The notes below the pieces were generated by a model. The model saw nothing but the letters and a program-made list of their open reading frames with translations. It made no database searches and had not been told where the DNA came from. A program made the position numbers and the translations under genes. From Marasmius tenuissimus (lineage: Eukaryota; Basidiomycota; Agaricomycetes; Agaricales; Marasmiaceae), in NCBI GenBank assembly GCA_029532415.1, contig JAQOTA010000047.1, forward strand, positions 744,001 through 808,000: 64,000 nt of DNA. Reading direction: 5' to 3'. Every line of letters begins with the position of its first letter. Position 1 is the stretch's first letter. Shown here one piece after another: positions 12,717 to 22,067 of this stretch.

Positions 12717-13413
12717 GGAGGCGTGCTGGGGGAGCCCCGACCCTCGACTGTTGAGGTCGGCTAGCGTTGCCTTACCAGATTAAGTATGCATGAAATCAAT
12801 ATTACGGATGCGTTGTCAAAGCATTAAAAACGACCGGATGTGAAAGTTCTACACGTCTTGTGAGAATCCACTAATGAATCGTCCTAAAGTAACACCCTGA
12901 ACATACCGTACAATTCTGATATAGCTTCTAGATGTCAGATCTTATTGGGGGCGAGGTTCGTCGTTGTGGAAGGAAAAGCGCAGTACGAGTCACAAGACTC
13001 CTTGCCTATTCCTTCCTTGTTCCTCCCTCCCTCTTCAGTGCACTTGCGCAGAAGTCCTTCCAGGTGCGCGTGGCTATCATAGAAAAATCATGTGGCGGTC
13101 GCTAGGCAGCAAAACCCGATTTCGAATGGCACAGAATGCGCTAATTCCACAACGTTTTCGCATCCGGTGTTGGGACTGTACTATTATTGAACACCACCTC
13201 CTGAGCAACAGACGGCAGTCGGGTATCCAGATGCTTTGGTAGATATGGAGTCTGGAGACCAGACAGGCGGGTACGAGCAGAAGCCGAACTGAAGTAGACT
13301 TTCCCTTGCTCGTTTTTGTTGGCTGATGGGCCTGCCGAGTTCTGTTCCGCCTTCGTTTCAGGGTCGCGGAGATGTGTTTCAATACACGAGATAGATTCGA
13401 CATACATACTTGT
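12717..13413. other. Duplicated intergenic block Y1
   Basis: This block is homologous to 42675-43440 (block Y2): shared aagtaacaccctgaacakaccrt, cgcagaagtcctt and gatacacgarata stretches in the same order. No convincing gene; the frames on either strand do not agree between the copies. Confidence 0.55.
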
Positions 13414-13562
13414 GATGTTGAAGTTGAAGGGTGACCGTTGTTCAGTTTAGGCCGGGGGAGCTCAGGCTTCCTTTTCTTGAGGCTCGAAACGTCGATATCA
13501 TCGATTTCTATGTTGTCGTTGTCCGGCGGAGCATTTTCGAGAAAGGAGAAAAGGTCGTCCAT
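13414..13562 (-). pseudogene. Truncated duplicate of MTR4 exon 1
   Basis: The frame starts [17 protein letters not shown] and runs about 49 codons to HPSTST, colinear with MTR4 codons 1-49 (10637 downward) with a few substitutions, for example DASNVKKRK to DVSSLKKRK. After that it joins block Y1 and all homology to MTR4 stops; no helicase domain follows. About 120 bases of promoter are duplicated too. This is the breakpoint scar of a tandem duplication, not a working gene. Confidence 0.9.
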
Positions 13563-13889
13563 GGCTCACAAGAACGATAACTGAAGATCAAGAAGTAGTA
13601 AAAATTCCGAGATGAATCTGAGCAAGGACTATCGACGGATCATGGATGAGATGACGGGACAAAGATAGACGCGATCACATGGTCTCCTTGCACTCACTTC
13701 ACCTACGTCAGTGATCCTTAAGGGCACACGAGCGCGCCAATCCCTGACTCTCCAGTAGTAACTCTACTTTGAGACAGTAGACTTGGGATTCGTTCGATCA
13801 CATCGGCAAAACCTCTATGACGGGTCCCGAGAATTTAAGGAGTGAACACCCACAACCAGGGTTGACGGTAGTTTACAGTAGTGTACCGT

Positions 13890-14100
13890 GTTGTGGACCA
13901 TGTTGTACACCCCGCATAAAAATGGAAGAGGATGTACCCTGGATAAAAACTGTGAGTGAGGTTGTACAAACACAGTAAGGTTATAGTGAGGTGTACACTC
14001 ACCAGAAAGATGGAAGGTAAGATGTACGTACCACCAGTCAAGATTCTCAATTATGTGCACTTTTGGTCATCAGTCAAGGGAGTTGTACACTGAGAATCAT
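13890..14100. repeat. TGTACA-rich subterminal region, left end of A
   Basis: TGTAC/TGTACA occurs repeatedly (gtgtaccgtg, ttgtacaccc, tgtaccctgg, ttgtacaaac, tgtacactca, tgtacgtacc, tgtacactga, tgtacgtagt). Such clusters just inside the ends are typical of subterminal transposase-binding sites. Confidence 0.6.
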
Positions 14101-15599
14101 GATTTGTACGTAGTGACATAGAGGTGAGTGTTTCTAGTTTCATACCGAGGCATTGATATCGTGAACCTCAGGGGGCCACTGTTCAATAACTGGAAGTCAT
14201 CGAGACTCGAGACCATCGGAGCGGGATAAATCCACGGGTCGGGTAAGATTCAAGCATGAGCGCCTGACTCGAGCGCTTGCGCTGAAATCGTGTCGGAGTC
14301 TCAATTATAACCCTCGTTCGGTCACATGTGTTGACTTCCTCCCTCTCTTGTGTCTCTACCACCTCCATCACCACGCAACTCTCTTTATCCATGACTTCAG
14401 ACCTCAAACAAAGAGCAAGGAGACCCGTTTGGATTATACTTAGTAGGATGGTTGGAACTTGGATGATTTGGTGGCCCTAAAGTACGCAGAAAATTCTTCT
14501 TATCCTCGCGACATAAGTTACTGACGGTCTGCAGTGTGCTTAGCGGTTTCACCCGAAGGTCTCTTATGATGGCTTCAGTGACGCTGGACATACGTTGTCA
14601 TTGTCGTCATCAACACTTGACCTCTGACCTTCACAATATCAACGGCCGCACGGACCACCTACCCAGTACTTATCTGATTCGCCGCAAATTGTTGACTGCC
14701 CCTTCTTTCTTCCCTTCCACTACCACCCCGCTTTATCCTCTCAGTGTTTTTCCAGCCCGTCTCTCCATCGTGACACTATCTCAGGACTCTACCTGCTCAA
14801 CATGCTGGCAGCTGTACTCGACCAATTGACTTCCGACGCATTACTTCAACTACTCTTGTCGCTCAAACGTCTCCGATTCTTCTCCAGCACCCACTTCACT
14901 TGGGTTTTGTTGTTTGATATGCAAGTACGTGTTACTTGACCTCCGGCTTTTATCTTTGGATCCTGAATGAGTTCTTCTTGGTGCTAGCAAACACAAGACA
15001 TAATCAGGAATGTGAGCACCTCCAATTCCCTTGTTGAGATTATTGCTGACTGTTGTGCCTCGTCTCTCCAGCTTTGGCTATGCCATGCAAGTCATCTTTG
15101 TTACCCTGATGTCGCCTGTATCACTGCATTCTGATTACCCCTACTGACCAGTGACCATCGAGGTGCATATATGCACCCTAAAACGTATGTATACTATCTC
15201 TCCTTAGTCAGGTTGCCACACGAGCTTATAGGTTACCTTCACAGGGATGCACAGTGTACTGTTTGGCCAGGAGGGTAAGTCGGCTTCAGTGACCTTTTTC
15301 GAAGCCACTTCGACCCTTTGGCCCTGGTAATATATTACTTTCCTAAGTACTTGTTTGTTTGTCGTGGTTACTTCTGTGTAACTGGTAGTAGTTTTGAGTG
15401 GTAATACAATGACACATTTCACTCTCCTGTTGTCTGCCCGGCACTGGTTCTGACTGAGAACTCTGGAAAGAATGTGAATGGGTGTAGACGGGTGAACGAC
15501 CCCCGCTACATCCCGTAGCCATTTGCACATCTTTGCCTCCAACTTGCGCTGTGAGTTGTGCATCTTCTCCAAGATGGAGCCAAAGATGTACAACGTCTC

Positions 15600-15680
15600 C
15601 CAAGATGGGTAGGTTGCACATTTTTTCATGCAACATGTAGCTAATGTACATCTTTAGCTACACTATGGAGGTCATTGTAC
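15600..15680. repeat. Subterminal region, right end of A
   Basis: This is the inverted counterpart of 17600-17700, containing tgtacatct and ttgtacgc; it aligns with element B's left subterminal region. Confidence 0.5.
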
Positions 15681-15803
15681 GCAAAAAGGCGATGGTTCCC
15701 TACCTAGGAGACCATTCTCAAAAAATTCCAACATGCGAGGGGTGATCCCGAGTTACAAGGGGGCGGTACCCACTGGGGACCCGCATTAGAGGTTTCGCCG
15801 ATG

Positions 15804-16620
15804 CATTCTAGGTGAAAGACGAACAGATCTCAAAATATGACTTCATACTGCAGAAACTGACAAGAGATTTATTCAGTAACCCGACATGCCACTCTGACTC
15901 GTGGAGAAATATAGTCATCGTTCAGTTCAAAAGACTCTGAGGGCGCTGGTCAAACATTGATCAGCGCATCAGCAACCCGTTTCTCGACCAGCAGAGCCGG
16001 GACCACCCTCAAACTGCCTATGCTTTTGTAAATTATGCTGAAAGATATTAGGAGTGCAAACTGAGCCCCGGCTGTCTTCAAATCGAAGAGAATAACGAGG
16101 CGATCGGAACGAGCTGGACGGAAACTGACTGGGTTGACCACAGTTGCCTTGCCTTAGCCCGAGGACCTTTGTATAGCGCAACAGCGAGAGCAACTCCCCA
16201 ACGGTACGTTACCGGTTCAGCAGAAGAAACAATGAAACAATTCAGAAGAGCGCTGCTCGTCACCCGGCCTTGACGAGCCGGCTCCTCGCAGCGCCCAGGG
16301 ATGGAGTTCTGTAGTAGAAAACCAGAGAAAACCTCATCAAGGGAATAGGCTAGGTTCAAGAACTCCTGGGGCCTGAGAGCTGTCCATCCAGATTCCACGT
16401 AGGAGAGCATGTGCTTGCTGGAGATATACCAGTTGTCCGATGCCGCTCATGATAGCGTGGAAAGGTTGGTATCCAAGCTTTAGCCGTGTTCTCGAGGGAA
16501 AAAGGAGGAAAGGATTTTTTCCCTGGGCGACGAAACAGTAGTCCAACGAGCATGTGCCAAGCTATCAGGTGACTGCTCTCACGTGATGCAGTGATCGGGC
16601 GACGACAAAGCCCTCCTCTC
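15804..16620. other. Tract Z, unrecognised, absent from duplicate copy 1
   Basis: This tract sits between element A and block X2. No equivalent is present between MTR4 and R1. Minus-strand frames of 60-110 codons occur (one ends KRVADALINV near 15950), but none is recognised and none splices convincingly. It may be an additional insertion or sequence lost from copy 1. Confidence 0.35.
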
Positions 16621-17117
16621 AAGAGAGTCGGGGACTCTGCACACTTTCAAGGTCATATATAGTATGTATATTCACCGATGGGACTTTTGTAGGAAACCCT
16701 CAAGCTTGTACACCGCTCATAACAGCAGTTTCTTACTATCAGAACCACCAAGTTGGAAGACTACAAACTAGTCAGTAGTACGTCTGTGCTAGATTTTGGT
16801 CGGTTAATCCTGCAGCCAGTTCTTATCAAGCCGCGGGCTGGAGCGAGTCCTCGGAGGTTAAATGAATCGAAAGTTACGCTTGGTCCTAAAGCACGATGCT
16901 AGACTATGGGGCGTATTCTATCCTTGCCAAGTCATCATGCTCGAAACATCCTGGTGGGCCCGTATCAGTGTGAATCGGTCCGGTTACTTGGTTATAAGTA
17001 TTGATGTAGTGTCAAGGAGGTTCACCTATACTCTCCTTCCATCCGCGACCACGAAAACCAGTCCATCTCTATGCTAGAAAGATTCTGCAATGATCTGGTG
17101 CTCACTTCGTACCGCTA
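16621..17117. other. Duplicated intergenic block X2
   Basis: This block is homologous to 10800-11277 and lies downstream (minus sense) of R2's last exon. No gene is seen. Confidence 0.6.
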
Positions 17118-17483
17118 CTAAGTAGTGGTAGAGTTGACACATCTCAACGAATTCGTCTGCGTCTCTTCTAGCTCTGTGAACACTGAAGACTGCTCTAGGG
17201 AACGATGATATGGATAACGATGATGACCACTCGTCTTCGCGATGGTCAGCTCGAACGTGCGTGTCTCAGAGTCATAGCTAGTGTCCCGGCTGGAGACGAG
17301 TTGGGTGGATGGTTGTGTCCAAGTCAGCACCGTGACTGGGTCCTCTCCACTGTTGTAATATGACCGGGTACCAGTCACTTCAGGACATGATGTAGTATCA
17401 TGGGGCAACTTTCGGCATGGGAGAAGACGGTATGCAGCTGTGACCATGACGAGGAGGTCACAGACTATGAGGGATATTGAGGC
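17118..17483 (-). pseudogene. Rhodopsin-like gene R2, last exon (stranded)
   Basis: This matches R1's last exon throughout: VTAAYRLLPCRK, then SGEDPVTVLTW, TSYDSETRTFEL and ELEETQTNSLRC. The exon opens after the same acceptor (ctcccag) at 17483. Its upstream partner exon ends at 41451, so the intron that is 74 nt in R1 is now about 24 kb and is filled by element B. R2 also carries a MITE and a frameshift (see 41451-42674). Confidence 0.8.
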
Positions 17484-17507
17484 CTGGGAGGTGTTCAGTG
17501 TTCAGAC

Positions 17508-17700
17508 CCATTGGTGAAACCTCTAATGCGGGTCCCCGGTAGGGACCAGCCCTCACAACCCGGAATACCCTTCCCACATTGACGAGGATGTGAATAGTCG
17601 GGACCCATCGCCTATTCACGTACAATGGCCTGCATAGTGTAGTTTAAAATGTACATTAGCTACAGGTTGTACGAGAACATGGACATTTTACCCACCTTGA
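17508..17700 (+). repeat. Left terminal region of element B
   Basis: The outer ~30 bases are inverted relative to the right end of B. The whole ~190 bases match, on the opposite strand, the right end of element A (15610-15803), including gggacccatcgcc and cgtacaatg blocks. Confidence 0.75.
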
Positions 17701-17910
17701 AAAATGTTGTACATCTTTGTCTCCATCTTGGAGAAGATGTACAACTTGTGCCACAAGTTGGATACAACGATGTACAACAGGCTACAAGATGTAGCTGGAG
17801 TTGTACATCCTATACGTTATGCAAAAGGCGCACAACTTGGGGAGGGTGTACAGGCTGTTGCATGGTGGATGGGTCAGTACACATTGAATCACCATGCAGG
17901 GGATGTACAA
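17640..17910. repeat. TGTACA subterminal cluster, left end of B
   Basis: At least eight TGTAC(A) hexamers or near-hexamers in about 270 bases (aatgtacatt, ttgtacgaga, ttgtacatct, atgtacaact, atgtacaaca, ttgtacatcc, ggtgtacagg, atgtacaacc). Confidence 0.7.
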
Positions 17911-18590
17911 CCGTGAACACGAGTGGGGGGCCGGTACAGCCAGCGATGAGTAGGTAGGTAGGTGAGAGGCTTTGCACACAAAGGATAGAGGGGGCAACGA
18001 CACTTGTATTCATTCTAATATAGGTACAGGGAATGCAGCGAGTACAAGGTGATAACGAATGAATACAATGTTACAGGAGCAAAGCAGGAGCAGGGGGTAC
18101 GATAGCAACAACAGGGGAGACGACGAGCAAGCACAGTTCTGGAGGATCGGAAGTTAGAGCGAAAGTAAATCGACAGCGACGAGGAGTGCTTACCATTGAG
18201 AGGTTACAAGTATACATCAGCCTGTTGAACATGTGTGAGTATTAGGCTCGTGAGGCGATAACGAAGACTCACATTGACAAAAGGAATAGTTTGCGAACCT
18301 GCAGATACACTGTCAGTAAGAATACAAGTGATAGAAAAAGAGACGCTCACATTTCTAGGCATCGGTGCGGCGGAGGACAAGCCTGACCTTCGGTAACTTT
18401 AACGACGGCTGCCCTTGTACGTCGGTGTCATCGTCATCCTTGTCCTTCCTCTTCCTCTTCTTTGTCTTTTCCTTGACCCTGGTGTCATTGTCAGCCTTTT
18501 CCTTACCCTTGCCCTTCGACTTTGGCTTTGGCTTTGGCTTTTCCTCGGCCTCATTGTCGTCTTCAGCATCAGAATCATTGATAACTACAG

Positions 18591-19108
18591 TGTTGAACAT
18601 GATATAAATCATGTGATACACTGTTGACGTGTTGTTTACGCGTCACACTATTTATAGAGCTACGCCTCTAGAACACTTGCGTCCTCATGCAAGTACTACA
18701 TCTCTGTCTACGTATCTTACGACGTACATCTAGTTTCATCATATATGACACTATAGACAGCTGCTATCCAATAGCATAAGTAGAGCCTCCAATACATGAG
18801 GCAAACACGACTATGCTCACCAAGCATACTACCATTCATGGTAGAAGTACTTACACAGTACTAATGTCTTTTACGCCTTTAGGGCCGAATACCTACTTCT
18901 AGTAGTAGTTTCAGTTAGTGTAATACTCATTACATGTACCAGAAACTTATGTATAAAAGACTGGACAAAAGGCCTTAAGCCTTAGGACAATCTACTCGAT
19001 TATTACCTCTTCTCAAGCATCTCAAGACTACAAGAACACTCTGTGTATTACCCATGTGAGGTTTACTTCGTTATACCCACTGTGCACTTTAACTATGCTG
19101 GCTCATCA
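18591..19108 (+). repeat. 5' LTR of copia element
   Basis: 518 bp with TG...CA ends, preceded by TSD TACAG. It carries a TATAAAA box at 18952-18958. The first ~40 bases contain a short inverted repeat (catgatataaatcatg). Confidence 0.95.
18952..18958 (+). promoter_or_regulatory. LTR TATA box
   Basis: TATAAAA in the LTR, the likely core promoter of the genomic RNA. The same box recurs in the 3' LTR. Confidence 0.6.
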
Positions 19109-19123
19109 GGTTATGGGCCCCGC
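19109..19123 (+). other. Primer-binding site, half-tRNA-iMet type
   Basis: Directly after the LTR is GGTTATGGGCCC, complementary to the anticodon stem-loop of eukaryotic initiator tRNA-Met (GGGCCCATAACC) rather than to its 3' end. This is the half-tRNA priming known from Drosophila copia and yeast Ty5. Confidence 0.75.
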
Positions 19124-20108
19124 AAGCGGTGGTCAGGTCGATGTTATGATCGGAGTAGCCTAGCTCCCGTGTGTCGCCACCATCCTAGCGGACGACCTGT
19201 AACCTACATGGGTTATGGAAGTCTCTAGCAATGTCGGGCTTGTCATCGTCTGGTGTCAAGGTCAAGGGTTGTTAGTTCCCTTTACACCTATCCACTATGT
19301 CCCTGTACTGTTGCATGTTGCACGAACGCATGTACATACTGTCTTGGCTTCATCTTCTTCGGCATAGACCTATCTGCGTATGCGGCTCTGTCTCCCTGCT
19401 GATAACCCGGATTGGGCTTTGATCCTATATTATCACTGCCTAATGCCGATGAAAACCAATGGTTGGCGATGATCCTCACTATGAGGCATCGTTTAGGGTC
19501 TATGGGGTTGTGCTTATAAACCAACTCGCCATGATTCCTGACGGTCGAAAGACCGGGCATGACATACATGCTGGGAGATTTGATCTCCTTACAACTAGGT
19601 TTTGATACTATACAATTTTACGGTATCACATGGCCATTTTAGGGACTCCCCTTCCAATGACCCCTCTCTTCCACGTTATTGTTAAAACTCTAACTCACCT
19701 ATGATTGCTTTCTGGTCACCGACATGCCTAAGGCAGAGGGTGCATGAACTCAATTCATATGGATGACTAGGTTTAATAATAACTTTCTATGGGTCATTCG
19801 GACAGTATGAGCTGATCACTCATACTTTTGCTAGTCTGGGGTTGAGACCAGATAGCACGATGGGACACCAGACACCGATACACACTGGGAACGTTGTAAG
19901 ACCCTAGCAATTGGGCAGGGCTTTGTAACCAGATTAACTCCCCTGCACTACCTGCACGTGGTAACCCCATGATCTGTTTGACGCATACAGCCTGTTAAAA
20001 GTCCTAGCATTTCTCGGTGTGCATCGAACCCTATTTATTTATGGGTGCTTCTTAGAAGCCTTCGTCGATTGACACTCTCTTGGCTCCACCCTTCTATATT
20101 TGAAGAGT
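19124..20108 (+). other. Copia 5' leader
   Basis: About 1 kb between primer-binding site and gag. I see no meaningful coding frame. It presumably holds packaging and regulatory RNA structure. Confidence 0.5.
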
Positions 20109-22052
20109 ATGCTCACAGGACTTTTGGCAGACCTCAATATGTCTCAATCAGGATCAAGGTCTGCTTCTCATTCCCCAAGTGGTAATCCCCCAACGACGTT
20201 TGTTCGCAATATGCCGGGATACACTTTAGGAACGGAAGTAGAAAATTCTGTAGAAGTTTTTAACTACAATACGGAACCATTGTACTCTCAGGTTGCGGAC
20301 AGCAACTTTCCTGCTGGGTCAGGAGGAATCAGTATCATTCCAGTTTTGCTAGATGATGGTTCGAATTTCGAAGATTGGTACCGATTACTTGAGGGTTACC
20401 TCTTTACCCAAGGCATACCTCAAGCCTTGGATGAAGAAATGCCTGAAACATCCTCTCCTGCTACTTCAGGGGAAGCTACCGCTCTAACTGAGTGGACTTC
20501 TAGGCGTAACAAAGTAATTGGTATTATCAAAATGCGAACTCGTCGTGCTCACGACGCGCATGTTGATAAAACTTCGGTAGTTTCAACCTTATCTAAACTC
20601 AAATCTACGTTTGGAGTTCAATCTTCTTCAAAGATGATGAATCTGTATACGGACTTGCATAACGTCCAACTTCCTGAACACCTTAATCCAGTCCCAGGAA
20701 TCAGTTACATGCTGACTGTTCGGGACCAACTTAAGGATCATGGAGTAGATATTGCGGACGACTTGCTGTGCCTTATGATCACAGCCAAGCTTAATGAAAA
20801 GCGCTGGCAGCTTTTCAAGCAGCAAGTATCCCGTATGAAGAAGGAAGAACTTAAACCTACCGATTTGATTGCTGCAATTATGAATGAATGGAATAGAAGG
20901 AATGGAATTCATTCTGGTCCTGCTGCCTACACCGCCCATAATGCCAAAATTTCTGGTGTTAATAGATTTAACTCTCCTCCTAAATGGTCTGATCAGTCTC
21001 GTTCTGGTACTTCTGCAAATCAAAAGAAGAACAATAATAAAAACAACAACCAGAACCAGAACAATCAGAACCAAGGTGGATCTTCTCCCAAGAAAGGGAA
21101 GAAGAAAGGAGGAAAGGGCAAAGGAAAGAAGAAGGATACTCATAAAGGGGGACAACAATCGCACACTGCGGTATTTGAACCTTCTGAGAAACCTTCTGAA
21201 TACCAGAACCGAATTAATGCAGTAAACGAGCAAATCAGCTCAGTTTTTGAACGCGAAATGGCTGGGCCAGTAAACGTTCATATGTCCTACCACTACCCCA
21301 CTGGTAGCACATCTGCACCAAACCCATTCCAAAACACATATGATCTTCAACAAGCACGCCTAGAAGAGAGAATCGCTGCTGATAGAGAAGGTCGTCCTGA
21401 ACGACACATCTCTGTACAAGAATGGAACAATAGACGAACTGTTCAACTAGATGAACAGGTTCGACAAGTAGAAGAAGCTATCGCTTCGGCTACTACTTCC
21501 AATTCAAACATAGACAGCGATGGAGACGAGATACCATCTTTGGTGTACATCTCTGATACTCCGACGGAACCTGATAGTGACTCTTCATCTGATAATTCAT
21601 CAAATGATAGTCATACATGTTCTGCATATTCTTATGGCGCGCATAGTAATGAAGAAATTATCTTCACAATGCCACGACGAGAGGTGACACCTAATCATAC
21701 TTCGCCTGCGGACGAAGTTGACCAAGGTGAGAATCTCAAAGTAGCATCACCCACACAAGAAGACATACGTGTAACAGTTTCATCACCTCCTGACGATTAT
21801 GGACCATGGGCAGATTCTATGTTTCCTAGGGACCATGCCGATCTTGTTCATTTGTTCAGACCAGAAAACTATTCTCAAGATGGAGATGACATCACGCAGC
21901 CACCTCTCATCAATAGAAAAGTTGAATGGCGATTCTTACAAGAATACAAAGAACAACATGACAACTTGATGCGACGAGTTAACCTTAGGAATAATAGACC
22001 ACATATAATAAACGGGATTAAACTCCCAATTCCTGTCGTCGATGACTTCTGA
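20109..22052 (+). CDS. Copia Gag polyprotein
   Basis: About 647 residues from ATG 20109. The capsid-like part (about residues 75-270) has the copia Gag pattern: IIPVLLDDGSNFEDWYRLLE, then YTDLHNVQL, LKDHGVDIADDLLCLMI and an IAAIMNEWNRRNG end. A very basic Asn/Gln/Lys/Gly tract follows at about residues 305-348. No CCHC zinc knuckle is visible, so this tract may take over RNA binding. The C-terminal third is acidic and low in complexity. The frame ends in TGA (22050-22052); pol continues in the same frame 15 bases later with no other stop between. Confidence 0.9.
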   Translation: MLTGLLADLNMSQSGSRSASHSPSGNPPTTFVRNMPGYTLGTEVENSVEVFNYNTEPLYSQVADSNFPAGSGGISIIPVLLDDGSNFEDWYRLLEGYLFTQGIPQALDEEMPETSSPATSGEATALTEWTSRRNKVIGIIKMRTRRAHDAHVDKTSVVSTLSKLKSTFGVQSSSKMMNLYTDLHNVQLPEHLNPVPGISYMLTVRDQLKDHGVDIADDLLCLMITAKLNEKRWQLFKQQVSRMKKEELKPTDLIAAIMNEWNRRNGIHSGPAAYTAHNAKISGVNRFNSPPKWSDQSRSGTSANQKKNNNKNNNQNQNNQNQGGSSPKKGKKKGGKGKGKKKDTHKGGQQSHTAVFEPSEKPSEYQNRINAVNEQISSVFEREMAGPVNVHMSYHYPTGSTSAPNPFQNTYDLQQARLEERIAADREGRPERHISVQEWNNRRTVQLDEQVRQVEEAIASATTSNSNIDSDGDEIPSLVYISDTPTEPDSDSSSDNSSNDSHTCSAYSYGAHSNEEIIFTMPRREVTPNHTSPADEVDQGENLKVASPTQEDIRVTVSSPPDDYGPWADSMFPRDHADLVHLFRPENYSQDGDDITQPPLINRKVEWRFLQEYKEQHDNLMRRVNLRNNRPHIINGIKLPIPVVDDF

Positions 22053-22067
22053 GATTTCAGAGATCAG

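Larger units (their letters stand above)
13801..15803. mobile_element. Element A: 2.0 kb non-autonomous relative of element B
   Basis: Left end begins CATCGGCAAAACCTCTATGA; the right end read on the minus strand begins CATCGGCGAAACCTCTAATG. Both reach CGGGTCCC at the same distance. Inside each end are TGTACA-containing subterminal regions. The right 200 bases (minus strand) match the left end of element B at 17508-17700; the left end matches the right end of B (GGGTCCCGAGwATTTAAGGA). A is therefore the same family in opposite orientation. No transposase is visible. One short frame (ATG near 14801, about 41 codons, ending at a possible GT donor) might be a small spliced gene, but I do not recognise it. 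No clear target-site duplication is seen. Confidence 0.8.

Noticed and set aside
14536..14829. 97-codon frame in element A as a transposase
   Set aside because: No match to the Plavaka core or any motif; composition looks like chance.
17640..17910. Tandem-looking TGTACA spacing as a CRISPR array
   Set aside because: Spacing and repeat sequence are irregular, the host is eukaryotic, and the clusters sit symmetrically inside transposon ends.
20628..21233. 201-codon minus-strand frame within gag
   Set aside because: It is antisense to the Gag frame and its content follows from the Gag codons; no domain.
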